64,000 bases of DNA. Origin: Paulinella micropora. Its lineage: Eukaryota; Cercozoa; Imbricatea; Euglyphida. Location of the stretch: assembly GCA_009731375.1 (NCBI GenBank), contig BJOX01000107.1, forward strand, positions 32,534 through 96,533. Direction: 5' to 3'. Below are positions 20,979-33,653 of this stretch, one piece after another; the stretch's first letter is position 1, and each line of letters starts with the position of its first letter. The translations under genes were made by a program, and so were the position numbers. A model generated the notes under the pieces. That model searched no databases. It worked only from the letters and a program-made list of their open reading frames with translations, and was not told where the DNA came from.

Positions 20979-23900
20979 AAACATCTCCCTCTACCGTTTC
21001 ATTCTGACTCCTCCCCCGTCAACCTGCTCAATCATCGATTCTCCCTATCTACCTCGATGTCTATTGTGATGAATCCCCCTGCATTTGCGGCTGGAGATGT
21101 CACGAGGGTAAATCATATGTCCCTTTCTCCTTTGAGACGGACAATGAAAAGGGAGAATGTCGTCTTCAAGGTTTAGATTGTTGTCTTGTCCAACACGATG
21201 ATACATGTGTCCATACCTCACGCACACACGAACACGACGTCAATTGCGACATGACAAAAGCTCTAAATCCCGTTGTCAGACCCACACATAATGAACACAT
21301 TCACGCCACCGTTTTCCACCGCATGTGTAAGCATAGAGGGGTGAAAGCTATGGAGAGAATGGCCAATTATATGGGGGTGAAGATAGTTGGAGCAGGGTAG
21401 CGGGAGAGGATCATGAAATGTGAGTACTGCTTGCGTAATAAAATAAAGAAAGCACCACATTTCCACAAAAACCATCACCTAATTGAACGCCATTCCGGGA
21501 CTCATATATCCTGGATACACAAAGATGGTGGAATACAATTTCGTGGGATGGAAAGCGTTACAAATTTACGGTTAAATGTCTCGCTTCAAATTTTGAGCTC
21601 GACTACTACTTACGTCATAAGAATAAATTTTTCCCCTGTTTCGTTAAGGCAGTTATTAATACTTTCTTTGAGAGACATACGAATAGGAAGGTTATATTTA
21701 TTACCTGTGATCAGGAGTATGGTCGTTATGAATGTTTTCAGGAGTGGGTTGAATTGAACCAACCTATTTTAATTGAGGCACCTACTGCCGAGAAACAGGT
21801 TGTCTCTAAGGTTGAGAGGTCCCATCAAACTAATGGTGGGCCCGCAAGAGCTATGCTCAGTGATGCTGAACTCCCTCCGAAATTTTGGACGGAGATGGAG
21901 AAGAACGCCACTTATTTCAACAACCTCCTCCCGATTGCAAAAGGGTCCTTTAAGGGCCGAGGTCATTCACCGCCGGAAACCCTACCTACATCACCTCCGC
22001 CCCACAGGTTGCGCCACCGTGATGAAGGTTAAGGCCCGGAGGGGAAAGGGTGAGAGGGGGAAGAAAGTTATCTTTTTAGGGTATGAACGTAACACTGGAT
22101 ATTACCGGGTTTATGATCCGGTTGCGCGGGTAATACACGGTAATGTCCGGGATGTTATGTTTAATGTATGGAAGTTGGGTAAACGAGAGGCTTCTAAAAC
22201 CCTCGAAGGAACAGCAGACGTGGATATGTTTTCGGTCGAATGGAAATCGACCACGCCCTCTGCTGTTCTACCCTATGACAACACAACACCCAAAAAGACA
22301 GTTAGCTTCGAAGTACCAGTAACTACATCTAATGCATCTGCCTCACCTGCTGTACTTGCCCCTAGTGATAGTGAAAGTACTAAGAATGCTCCCACTACAT
22401 CTTTGACATCCCAAGGACAGGAGAGTGATGATGACTCTGAGGTCGCTGCCAACATTATTAGTGACAGTGATGAAGAGAATGTCGCTTCCCCAAGTCACGA
22501 CTTCAGCAATCTCCCTAAACTTATTCCCCCTTCTCCGTCCTCACAGAATTGGAGTATAGGTCAGTGGGAGAAAGATAAGTGTGTCATGGTAGTGGGGAAG
22601 AGGGGGAGAAAATTTAAATCTAACTTGTCCGGGAAAGTCATCCAGATACCGGCCCGGGCGTTCGGGGAAGAGTGGGCTAAGACCACATATGGCGATAAAT
22701 GGGACTCTACTGAAAGGGAGTTACTCTTCACCCATCTGCTCCCGTTGTCAGGAAGTCTAAGAGATTTCCAGCCCACATTGTTAGATTTGATGATGGGGCT
22801 ACGGAGAAAATAATAGATTCTGAAATCCTGAAGTACGAGATTCCAGGGGGAGCAGTTCCCCTGGGTCCTGTGCAGCAGCCTATTATTGAACCGGCACGCC
22901 CCGATCCCAACGTAACCAGCGAATTCGGCCATGCCGAGGGGGAGAGAAAGGAGATAGCTGCTGAAAAAGACAAACACCTCCCAGGGTTGAGATCTCATGA
23001 GCAAGGAAATATTTCTCTGGAGAATATCATCCTCGGGGGAAGAACCAGAAACAAACACATATCGGTCTGCGCGAAAGAAGAAAGGACAGATTATTGTCTG
23101 ATTACAGAGCAAATTTCGGAATTCCCCGTTGTGCAAAAACCGAAAGATAGGAGACAAGCGCGAGAGACAGAAGTTAGACAGCAGGAAGAGCTGCATGCTT
23201 TCGAATGGAGAGAGGAGAGCGAGGCGATAAGATCAGGCACGCCTATCATTCCTTTGAAATGGATAGATACAATAAAACAGCAAGGGACGAAAGATGAGTA
23301 CCACAAAGCTAGAATCACCTTGAAAGGAGATCTCCTGAAAGCGGGGCTACAATATGATCCAAAACGCACATACTCACCCACTGTCCATCATCGCACTATT
23401 CTTCTCATCATCGCCTATGCTGCTTGCTTTGGTATTGATCTATGGCTTATCGACTTTACTACTGCATATTTACATGCCAAAATGCCATATGATATATATG
23501 TCAAACCACCTCCAGGGTTTGAGAGAGAAGGCTTCCTCTGGCTTCTTAGGAAGGCTCTTNNNNNNNNNNAGTTCGGTGGTAAGATCACGTTGTAAGTACC
23601 GGGCATTTCCCGCGCATACATTCACGCTATGATCGTTTGTAGTTGTATCTCCGGAAGCGAATCGTATTAATTTTCGTATATTATATTTCTCGCATACTGT
23701 ACATTGAGGGGAGTGATATAGGTGTCCTGAGCACGATCGTGATGTCTAGTGTTTCCTGAGGCGTTATACCTCCTTATAGGAGACGAGGCAAGACGTGCCT
23801 GGACTTTTGACATTTATTTCTCCTCCCCCCTCATTAAGTTGTAACAATCATTCAGTTGCATAATCTGGATAAGTTGAGGGGGAGATTGAGAAGCGCCCAC

Positions 23901-24029
23901 GGTGGAGGCGAGGATCCGGACCCGACACCTCAATGTTGTAACTACTAGGTAGGTGCGTGTTCCCGTGCTATCGCAAGCTCGGGAACCCGCACTACCACCA
24001 AGTTAGTATTATTGTTTTTATTACGAATT
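20979..24029 (+). pseudogene. Copia-2 pol copy B, interrupted by a gap
   Basis: The copy matches A from 16654 to 19234, ending in the RT motif LLRKAL. After 10 N (23560-23569) it resumes at the last codons of RNase H and the post-pol region. Sequence outside the gap looks identical to copy A. Confidence 0.85.
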
Positions 24030-26976
24030 AAACATCTCCCTCTACCGTTTCATTCTGACTCCTCCCCCGTCAACCTGCTCAATCATCGATTCTCCCTATC
24101 TACCTCGATGTCTATTGTGATGAATCCCCCTGCATTTGCGGCTGGAGATGTCACGAGGGTAAATCATATGTCCCTTTCTCCTTTGAGACGGACAATGAAA
24201 AGGGAGAATGTCGTCTTCAAGGTTTAGATTGTTGTCTTGTCCAACACGATGATACATGTGTCCATACCTCACGCACACACGAACACGACGTCAATTGCGA
24301 CATGACAAAAGCTCTAAATCCCGTTGTCAGACCCACACATAATGAACACATTCACGCCACCGTTTTCCACCGCATGTGTAAGCATAGAGGGGTGAAAGCT
24401 ATGGAGAGAATGGCCAATTATATGGGGGTGAAGATAGTTGGAGCAGGGTAGCGGGAGAGGATCATGAAATGTGAGTACTGCTTGCGTAATAAAATAAAGA
24501 AAGCACCACATTTCCACAAAAACCATCACCTAATTGAACGCCATTCCGGGACTCATATATCCTGGATACACAAAGATGGTGGAATACAATTTCGTGGGAT
24601 GGAAAGCGTTACAAATTTACGGTTAAATGTCTCGCTTCAAATTTTGAGCTCGACTACTACTTACGTCATAAGAATAAATTTTTCCCCTGTTTCGTTAAGG
24701 CAGTTATTAATACTTTCTTTGAGAGACATACGAATAGGAAGGTTATATTTATTACCTGTGATCAGGAGTATGGTCGTTATGAATGTTTTCAGGAGTGGGT
24801 TGAATTGAACCAACCTATTTTAATTGAGGCACCTACTGCCGAGAAACAGGTTGTCTCTAAGGTTGAGAGGTCCCATCAAACTAATGGTGGGCCCGCAAGA
24901 GCTATGCTCAGTGATGCTGAACTCCCTCCGAAATTTTGGACGGAGATGGAGAAGAACGCCACTTATTTCAACAACCTCCTCCCGATTGCAAAAGGGTCCT
25001 TTAAGGGCCGAGGTCATTCACCGCCGGAAACCCTACCTACATCACCTCCGCCCCACAGGTTGCGCCACCGTGATGAAGGTTAAGGCCCGGAGGGGAAAGG
25101 GTGAGAGGGGGAAGAAAGTTATCTTTTTAGGGTATGAACGTAACACTGGATATTACCGGGTTTATGATCCGGTTGCGCGGGTAATACACGGTAATGTCCG
25201 GGATGTTATGTTTAATGTATGGAAGTTGGGTAAACGAGAGGCTTCTAAAACCCTCGAAGGAACAGCAGACGTGGATATGTTTTCGGTCGAATGGAAATCG
25301 ACCACGCCCTCTGCTGTTCTACCCTATGACAACACAACACCCAAAAAGACAGTTAGCTTCGAAGTACCAGTAACTACATCTAATGCATCTGCCTCACCTG
25401 CTGTACTTGCCCCTAGTGATAGTGAAAGTACTAAGAATGCTCCCACTACATCTTTGACATCCCAAGGACAGGAGAGTGATGATGACTCTGAGGTCGCTGC
25501 CAACATTATTAGTGACAGTGATGAAGAGAATGTCGCTTCCCCAAGTCACGACTTCAGCAATCTCCCTAAACTTATTCCCCCTTCTCCGTCCTCACAGAAT
25601 TGGAGTATAGGTCAGTGGGAGAAAGATAAGTGTGTCATGGTAGTGGGGAAGAGGGGGAGAAAATTTAAATCTAACTTGTCCGGGAAAGTCATCCAGATAC
25701 CGGCCCGGGCGTTCGGGGAAGAGTGGGCTAAGACCACATATGGCGATAAATGGGACTCTACTGAAAGGGAGTTACTCTTCACCCATCTGCTCCCGTTGTC
25801 AGGAAGTCTAAGAGATTTCCAGCCCACATTGTTAGATTTGATGATGGGGCTACGGAGAAAATAATAGATTCTGAAATCCTGAAGTACGAGATTCCAGGGG
25901 GAGCAGTTCCCCTGGGTCCTGTGCAGCAGCCTATTATTGAACCGGCACGCCCCGATCCCAACGTAACCAGCGAATTCGGCCATGCCGAGGGGGAGAGAAA
26001 GGAGATAGCTGCTGAAAAAGACAAACACCTCCCAGGGTTGAGATCTCATGAGCAAGGAAATATTTCTCTGGAGAATATCATCCTCGGGGGAAGAACCAGA
26101 AACAAACACATATCGGTCTGCGCGAAAGAAGAAAGGACAGATTATTGTCTGATTACAGAGCAAATTTCGGAATTCCCCGTTGTGCAAAAACCGAAAGATA
26201 GGAGACAAGCGCGAGAGACAGAAGTTAGACAGCAGGAAGAGCTGCATGCTTTCGAATGGAGAGAGGAGAGCGAGGCGATAAGATCAGGCACGCCTATCAT
26301 TCCTTTGAAATGGATAGATACAATAAAACAGCAAGGGACGAAAGATGAGTACCACAAAGCTAGAATCACCTTGAAAGGAGATCTCCTGAAAGCGGGGCTA
26401 CAATATGATCCAAAACGCACATACTCACCCACTGTCCATCATCGCACTATTCTTCTCATCATCGCCTATGCTGCTTGCTTTGGTATTGATCTATGGCTTA
26501 TCGACTTTACTACTGCATATTTACATGCCAAAATGCCATATGATATATATGTCAAACCACCTCCAGGGTTTGAGAGAGAAGGCTTCCTCTGGCTTCTTAG
26601 GAAGGCTCTTTATGGGCATCCTGAAGCAGGGAGACTTTGGTACGACTTAATGTCAAGGGAGCTTATCGGGAAGCAAGCCNNNNNNNNNNTGTCTAGTGTT
26701 TCCTGAGGCGTTATACCTCCTTATAGGAGACGAGGCAAGACGTGCCTGGACTTTTGACATTTATTTCTCCTCCCCCCTCATTAAGTTGTAACAATCATTC
26801 AGTTGCATAATCTGGATAAGTTGAGGGGGAGATTGAGAAGCGCCCACGGTGGAGGCGAGGATCCGGACCCGACACCTCAATGTTGTAACTACTAGGTAGG
26901 TGCGTGTTCCCGTGCTATCGCAAGCTCGGGAACCCGCACTACCACCAAGTTAGTATTATTGTTTTTATTACGAATT
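24030..26976 (+). pseudogene. Copia-2 pol copy C, interrupted by a gap
   Basis: The copy matches A up to the RT segment RELIGKQA (26679). After 10 N (26680-26689) it resumes inside the post-pol region, so half of the RT and all of RNase H are missing or uncollected. Confidence 0.85.
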
Positions 26977-29900
26977 AAACATCTCCCTCTACCGTTTCAT
27001 TCTGACTCCTCCCCCGTCAACCTGCTCAATCATCGATTCTCCCTATCTACCTCGATGTCTATTGTGATGAATCCCCCTGCATTTGCGGCTGGAGATGTCA
27101 CGAGGGTAAATCATATGTCCCTTTCTCCTTTGAGACGGACAATGAAAAGGGAGAATGTCGTCTTCAAGGTTTAGATTGTTGTCTTGTCCAACACGATGAT
27201 ACATGTGTCCATACCTCACGCACACACGAACACGACGTCAATTGCGACATGACAAAAGCTCTAAATCCCGTTGTCAGACCCACACATAATGAACACATTC
27301 ACGCCACCGTTTTCCACCGCATGTGTAAGCATAGAGGGGTGAAAGCTATGGAGAGAATGGCCAATTATATGGGGGTGAAGATAGTTGGAGCAGGGTAGCG
27401 GGAGAGGATCATGAAATGTGAGTACTGCTTGCGTAATAAAATAAAGAAAGCACCACATTTCCACAAAAACCATCACCTAATTGAACGCCATTCCGGGACT
27501 CATATATCCTGGATACACAAAGATGGTGGAATACAATTTCGTGGGATGGAAAGCGTTACAAATTTACGGTTAAATGTCTCGCTTCAAATTTTGAGCTCGA
27601 CTACTACTTACGTCATAAGAATAAATTTTTCCCCTGTTTCGTTAAGGCAGTTATTAATACTTTCTTTGAGAGACATACGAATAGGAAGGTTATATTTATT
27701 ACCTGTGATCAGGAGTATGGTCGTTATGAATGTTTTCAGGAGTGGGTTGAATTGAACCAACCTATTTTAATTGAGGCACCTACTGCCGAGAAACAGGTTG
27801 TCTCTAAGGTTGAGAGGTCCCATCAAACTAATGGTGGGCCCGCAAGAGCTATGCTCAGTGATGCTGAACTCCCTCCGAAATTTTGGACGGAGATGGAGAA
27901 GAACGCCACTTATTTCAACAACCTCCTCCCGATTGCAAAAGGGTCCTTTAAGGGCCGAGGTCATTCACCGCCGGAAACCCTACCTACATCACCTCCGCCC
28001 CACAGGTTGCGCCACCGTGATGAAGGTTAAGGCCCGGAGGGGAAAGGGTGAGAGGGGGAAGAAAGTTATCTTTTTAGGGTATGAACGTAACACTGGATAT
28101 TACCGGGTTTATGATCCGGTTGCGCGGGTAATACACGGTAATGTCCGGGATGTTATGTTTAATGTATGGAAGTTGGGTAAACGAGAGGCTTCTAAAACCC
28201 TCGAAGGAACAGCAGACGTGGATATGTTTTCGGTCGAATGGAAATCGACCACGCCCTCTGCTGTTCTACCCTATGACAACACAACACCCAAAAAGACAGT
28301 TAGCTTCGAAGTACCAGTAACTACATCTAATGCATCTGCCTCACCTGCTGTACTTGCCCCTAGTGATAGTGAAAGTACTAAGAATGCTCCCACTACATCT
28401 TTGACATCCCAAGGACAGGAGAGTGATGATGACTCTGAGGTCGCTGCCAACATTATTAGTGACAGTGATGAAGAGAATGTCGCTTCCCCAAGTCACGACT
28501 TCAGCAATCTCCCTAAACTTATTCCCCCTTCTCCGTCCTCACAGAATTGGAGTATAGGTCAGTGGGAGAAAGATAAGTGTGTCATGGTAGTGGGGAAGAG
28601 GGGGAGAAAATTTAAATCTAACTTGTCCGGGAAAGTCATCCAGATACCGGCCCGGGCGTTCGGGGAAGAGTGGGCTAAGACCACATATGGCGATAAATGG
28701 GACTCTACTGAAAGGGAGTTACTCTTCACCCATCTGCTCCCGTTGTCAGGAAGTCTAAGAGATTTCCAGCCCACATTGTTAGATTTGATGATGGGGCTAC
28801 GGAGAAAATAATAGATTCTGAAATCCTGAAGTACGAGATTCCAGGGGGAGCAGTTCCCCTGGGTCCTGTGCAGCAGCCTATTATTGAACCGGCACGCCCC
28901 GATCCCAACGTAACCAGCGAATTCGGCCATGCCGAGGGGGAGAGAAAGGAGATAGCTGCTGAAAAAGACAAACACCTCCCAGGGTTGAGATCTCATGAGC
29001 AAGGAAATATTTCTCTGGAGAATATCATCCTCGGGGGAAGAACCAGAAACAAACACATATCGGTCTGCGCGAAAGAAGAAAGGACAGATTATTGTCTGAT
29101 TACAGAGCAAATTTCGGAATTCCCCGTTGTGCAAAAACCGAAAGATAGGAGACAAGCGCGAGAGACAGAAGTTAGACAGCAGGAAGAGCTGCATGCTTTC
29201 GAATGGAGAGAGGAGAGCGAGGCGATAAGATCAGGCACGCCTATCATTCCTTTGAAATGGATAGATACAATAAAACAGCAAGGGACGAAAGATGAGTACC
29301 ACAAAGCTAGAATCACCTTGAAAGGAGATCTCCTGAAAGCGGGGCTACAATATGATCCAAAACGCACATACTCACCCACTGTCCATCATCGCACTATTCT
29401 TCTCATCATCGCCTATGCTGCTTGCTTTGGTATTGATCTATGGCTTATCGACTTTACTACTGCATATTTACATGCCAAAATGCCATATGATATATATGTC
29501 AAACCACCTCCAGGGTTTGAGAGAGAAGGCTTCCTCTGGCTTCTTAGGAAGGCTCTTTATGGGCATCCTGAAGCAGGGAGACTTTGGTACGACTTAATGT
29601 CAAGGGAGCTTATCGGGAAGCAAGCCTTTGTTACCTTCTCTCTCGACCGGGCATCCTTTATCAAGCACGCTAGGAACCCCATAAATACGCAGCTCCTCTC
29701 ATTCCATGTTGACGATGGTCTTCACGCCGCTGAAGAAGCCAAGCATATTAGCCTAGTTGAGAGTATGAAGAAGCATGGCTTTAGGTGTAAAAACCTAGGG
29801 AAGGCCACGAAGTTCAAAAACATCCAGATAGTCCAGTCTGGAAAAGGGATTTTATTACACCAACGAAAGTATGAACTGCTCATCTTTAACGAGTTAGATT

Positions 29901-31270
29901 ATATGAAGGAGGTGCCCTCCAAAACCCCTTTTACCGCTGAGAACCCTGCCCCCCTGAAAGTCGGACATCGCCTGCTCAAGTACGATCTCAGATGCTTAAT
30001 AGGCATGCTTATCTTTCTTGCTGTCCATACCCGCCCTCTCTTAATCTGTCCGCTGAGTATTGCTGCGAAACAGCAAGTTCCGTCTCCCGAAATCTCGTAT
30101 GCCATGTCCATCGCATGTTCTTGTGGCTATTGACCCCCCGAGCCCTATATTTCAGACGAGGCGATAGGAGGCTGATCAAGATGCTGAGTCAGAACGAAGG
30201 GTTTACGATCCCCAAGCCCCCTAAGTCTTGGAAACCGGCGGAAGGTTCATCGGCTGCCAAAAAGGCACTTGAACTTTACCCGTGTGAAGCCGAGGAGATC
30301 AATTCTTTCAGTGTCCCCGTTATCGCTAACGTAGGAAGACTGATAGACGAACACCCACTTGTGGGGTACGTCGACTCAGATTTTGCGGGAGAAAAGGTTA
30401 CAAGGAAATCGCGTTCCGGGTATATCATTCTATTTAACGGGGCACCAATTGCTTGGTTTTCCAAACTCCAGACTGTCATAGCTCAGTCCACACTCGAATC
30501 GGAAACCGTCTCAGCTAATGAAGCCGTAAGGGAGTTGCTTGCGTTAAGACAGTCCCTCCGTGACATCGGTTTGCCCATAAGAGGTTTCACCCCTTTGTTC
30601 GATGACAATGAGGGGCCTATCATCCTCTCAGAAAGGGGGTTAGGGGAGTCAAGAACCAAACATATCGACGTTAGGTACCACCTACTCGAGAAGTTGGTTA
30701 AGGCGGGAGTTGTCAAGATGTTCCGGGTGCCGACAGAGGAAAACATTGCGGACTTATTCACCAAAATAAATTTCACGTATGAAAGATTTAATTATCTGGC
30801 TGATCAAATTTCGGTGAAGCTGGTGAAAGAATTTCTCGCGAAGTTCGGTGGTAAGATCACGTTGTAAGTACCGGGCATTTCCCGCGCATACATTCACGCT
30901 ATGATCGTTTGTAGTTGTATCTCCGGAAGCAAATCGTATTAATTTTCGTATATTATATTTCTCGCATACTGTACATTGAGGGGAGTGATATAGGTGTCCT
31001 GAGCACGATCGTGACGTCTAGTGTTTCCTGAGGCGTTATACCTCCTTATAGGAGAAGAGGCAAGACGTGCCTGGACTTTTGACATTTATTTCTCCTCCCC
31101 CCTCATGATAAGTTGAGGGGGAGATTGAGAAGCGCCCACGGTGGAGGCGAGGATCCGGACCCGACACCTCAATGTTGTAACTGATAGGTAGGTGCGTGTT
31201 CCCGTGCTATCGCAAGCTCGGGAACCCGCACTATCACCAAGTTAGTATTATTGTTTTTATTACGAATTAA
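26977..31270 (+). pseudogene. Copia-2 pol copy D, full length
   Basis: Integrase, RT and RNase H are present to the stop at 30865-30867, with the same lesions as copy A. Only the post-pol end differs: several substitutions and a 33-bp deletion. After 31270 the sequence leaves the array (TCTAATCACAC...) instead of repeating the junction. Confidence 0.85.
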
Positions 31271-31482
31271 TCTAATCACACTATATACATAAAAATCTAT
31301 AAGAAGCCGACATGGAGTCCGGCTGGTCGGTGAACGTGCCACACGGGAGTGTGGAACAACACGGAAGTACGTCAGACCAGCCGGATGTACCAGACAGGCC
31401 GATAATTACAGATATCGTGCCTTTGCTCATATATATTATATCATTTTTGTTACTTTTATATACCCGAAGCGCTTCCAAATTT
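31271..31482. other. Right flank of the array with nested inverted repeats
   Basis: A 10-bp perfect inverted repeat, CCGGCTGGTC (31319-31328) and GACCAGCCGG (31375-31384), encloses a smaller hairpin CCACAC-GGGA-GTGTGG (about 31339-31354). No gene was seen. The last 57 bp (31426-31482) are repeated at 31717-31773. Confidence 0.6.
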
Positions 31483-31492
31483 NNNNNNNNNN

Positions 31493-31706
31493 TGCTGCGA
31501 AACAGCAAGTTCCGTCTCCCGAAATCTCGTATGCCATGTCCATCGCATGTTCTTGTGGCTATTGACCCCCCGAGCCCTATATTTCAGACGAGGCGATAGG
31601 AGGCTGATCAAGATGCTGAGTCAGAACGAAGGGTTTACGATCCCCAAGCCCCCTAAGTCTTGGAAACCGGCGGAAGGTTCATCGGCTGCCAAAAAGGCAC
31701 TTGACC
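31493..31706 (+). other. Pol fragment between two 10-N joins, probably misplaced
   Basis: This 214-bp piece equals the copia-2 sequence around 19738-19950 in copy A. It is flanked by 10 N on each side, and the sequence left of the first join (31426-31482) is the same as that right of the second (31717-31773). It looks like a small contig placed inside a continuous sequence by scaffolding. Confidence 0.75.
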
Positions 31707-31716
31707 NNNNNNNNNN

Positions 31717-31968
31717 CTCATATATATTATATCATTTTTGTTACTTTTATATACCCGAAGCGCTTCCAAATTTTAGTTTTCATGTTACGATCATATGTGT
31801 GAATATATATCATATAACACATATACATTTTCATATATTTAATACATATTTATGTTGTTACTTCTCTTGGAGTTATCATCATATATTTGTATTCTTATAT
31901 GATATATCGTATGTGATTCCTACATGTTTCTCTTACTCATCTGCGAGGATAGGGAGAGTAGGGAGTTA
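31717..31968. other. AT-rich spacer
   Basis: AT-rich sequence with many TATAT words. Nothing further was recognised. Confidence 0.5.
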
Positions 31969-32459
31969 CTAACCTCTTTCTCGTTGGGTAGGCCCGAATA
32001 CATCACAGGATCGCTGCCTTGTACGTACTCTAGTCGATGCGTACTCGCCGTGGGTAGGAGGATAGCCAACCCCAAAATTATTTCTGGTAGAGAGTGAGGG
32101 TAAGAGAATATGTTTTGAGTTTGTGTTTTGTAATGTTTCACAAAATAGTAGTACGTGACGTAACTTAGTTAGGAACGGCAGTAACTTCTCCAAGTACACT
32201 CCTTCTATTGCTCTTACTATGTCAGTCAAAAAGTCATCTCTCTCTAGCTCCCCACTCACGACACGCATCACTTCTCCATTCATTCCCCTCACGCACTCAT
32301 TCATCAACGTTTTAGCTATTTCATTTATATCTTTGAAGGTTATGACGAGAGGGTTGATGGGTTGCGTGTTTGTTGTCTGTGTTGGTGGGAGTGCTGTGAT
32401 TGGTCTAGAACTAGAGATTTGGAGTTGTTGTGAGGTGGGACCTATTTGGTTGCCAAACT
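31969..32459 (-). pseudogene. Unrecognised open frame, possibly a gag piece
   Basis: The minus strand is open from 32459 to 31969 without a clear start. The first part is Thr/Pro/Gln-rich, the middle is helical (VVSGELERDDFLTDIVRAI). Its position inside a scrambled set of copia fragments suggests a gag-like origin, but no zinc knuckle or other motif is seen. Confidence 0.3.
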
Positions 32460-32850
32460 TGTTGATCCACTAAAAATACATGAAAGAAGAGCATACGAAG
32501 AAAAATCACCACCATCTAAGGGATTAACGTGGGACCAGAGTCAGAGAGTAACGGAGAGTAACATAATCCCCGGTAAAAGGCAGCGCAAGGCAGTAGAGAG
32601 ATTTACCCCTAGCAATGAGCCAGTAACGGGTATTAATAGTACATTACAACGCTCCCCCTTAGTCGCAAGTCATAGGCTATATTAGTGTGTAAATATGAAA
32701 AAATAGTGTTGAGGATCAGTTATGGGTTACCTTATATGGTGCACCACAGGCAGGAAGAAGATGGTATGAGATATTAGCACCCAAGTTAGAGAAGCTAGGT
32801 TTTAGGTTGCTTATGTATGTTTGTAGAAAATGATAAAGCTTTGAGAGGGT
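32446..32850 (+). pseudogene. Copia linker and RT fragments, plus strand
   Basis: The first piece (frame 32446-32685) has SPPSKGLTWDQSQRV and GKRQRKAVERFTPS, like the linker before a copia RT. At 32729-32850 the DNA is clearly related to the copia-1 RT around 615-760 (YGAPQAGRRWYEILAPKLE, spread over shifted frames) but lacks about 12 bp. Both are too short to be functional. Confidence 0.65.
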
Positions 32851-33019
32851 CATCGCATAAAAACATATTAGCGGGACTTTGTAACGGGTATTCGGGATCT
32901 TTCACGGAGTATTTGAGGATTTCCGAATTCAACATCCGTTCTTCTTCGTCCTCAAACTTAACTATGTGGGTGGGCTGAGGTCTGTCTCTTACTACGAGTC
33001 TATCTCTGGGGTCACTCAC
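32851..33019 (-). pseudogene. Inverted copia linker fragment
   Basis: The minus strand encodes THIVKFEDEEERM, LNSEILKYSV and SPANMFLCDDPL. The same module lies before the RT of copia-2 on the plus strand, so this piece has been inverted relative to its neighbours. Confidence 0.55.
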
Positions 33020-33258
33020 TCTGCTGACTACCCCTACTCGTACTATGCTCTCCCATCCCTCACCGTACTTTTTCTTGTGAGTGTTTTGTGCAGTTTGTTG
33101 CTTGTTGCAGCAGCTTTGTTTTGCGCAGGGGTCAAGAGCAGTCGAGCCGAGGCTGGGTAGCCGACTGCCACGCGAGGCCGGCAGCCGCGAGGTCTTCCCT
33201 GGCTAACTTAGCAATTTAAATTCTTTCTATCATTCTTTAACGCCTGTTCCAGGGGGAG
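33020..33258 (+). other. Copia 3' non-coding end with polypurine tract
   Basis: It shares the words TTTTGCGCAGG and GAGC with the copia-1 downstream region near 1838-1855. It ends in the purine run AGGGGGAG at 33251-33258, next to the LTR. Confidence 0.6.
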
Positions 33259-33460
33259 TGTTGGAACTAATAATTAATTAATAGTTACGGACCGGCCGTA
33301 TCGGAGTAACGGTATCGTTAGAGCCATTACTTATGATCCGGCCAGTCAAGTTACGTCGCGCGTATGTTGGCGCCTTTTCCTTATTAAAGTTGTCGTTGTC
33401 ACTGATGTTGAGAGTGTAGTAGCTATCACAGATTGCTTTATTAATATTAGTGGTCTAACA
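33259..33460 (+). mobile_element. Complete copia LTR, 202 bp
   Basis: It starts TGTTGGAAC directly after the polypurine tract and ends GGTCTAACA, so it has TG...CA ends with short inverted TGTT/AACA. Its last 48 bp match 12627-12674. It marks the right border of the island that begins at 12627. Confidence 0.85.
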
Positions 33461-33653
33461 TTTTTTAAAAGGAAATGAGGAAAATAGATAAAAATGAACT
33501 TTTATTTTATTGATATAGTAACCATTTCTGAAACTTTTTGAATTCCTATCATCTTGCACTTGATATTGAAAGTTGCAGTTTATCCTGTCTTCGTCATGAG
33601 TCAAATTCGACGGCTGGTCGGAGTTTGACACTGGAATGTACCGTGACCCAGTA
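33461..33653. other. Flank of the retroelement island
   Basis: AT-rich sequence with no recognised feature. Confidence 0.5.

Larger units (their letters stand above)
16654..31270 (+). repeat. Tandem array of four copia-2 pol units (period 4,325 bp)
   Basis: Copy A is 16654-20978, B 20979-24029, C 24030-26976, D 26977-31270. Each unit starts inside the pre-integrase segment, runs through integrase, RT and RNase H and ends in the post-pol region; gag is not repeated. The three junctions are the same, GAATTAAACATCTCCC, with AAA shared by both sides. All copies share the same stops and frameshifts. B lacks the part equivalent to 19235-20518 and C the part equivalent to 19304-20691, each replaced by a 10-N join, so the array may be partly an assembly product. 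Confidence 0.8.
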
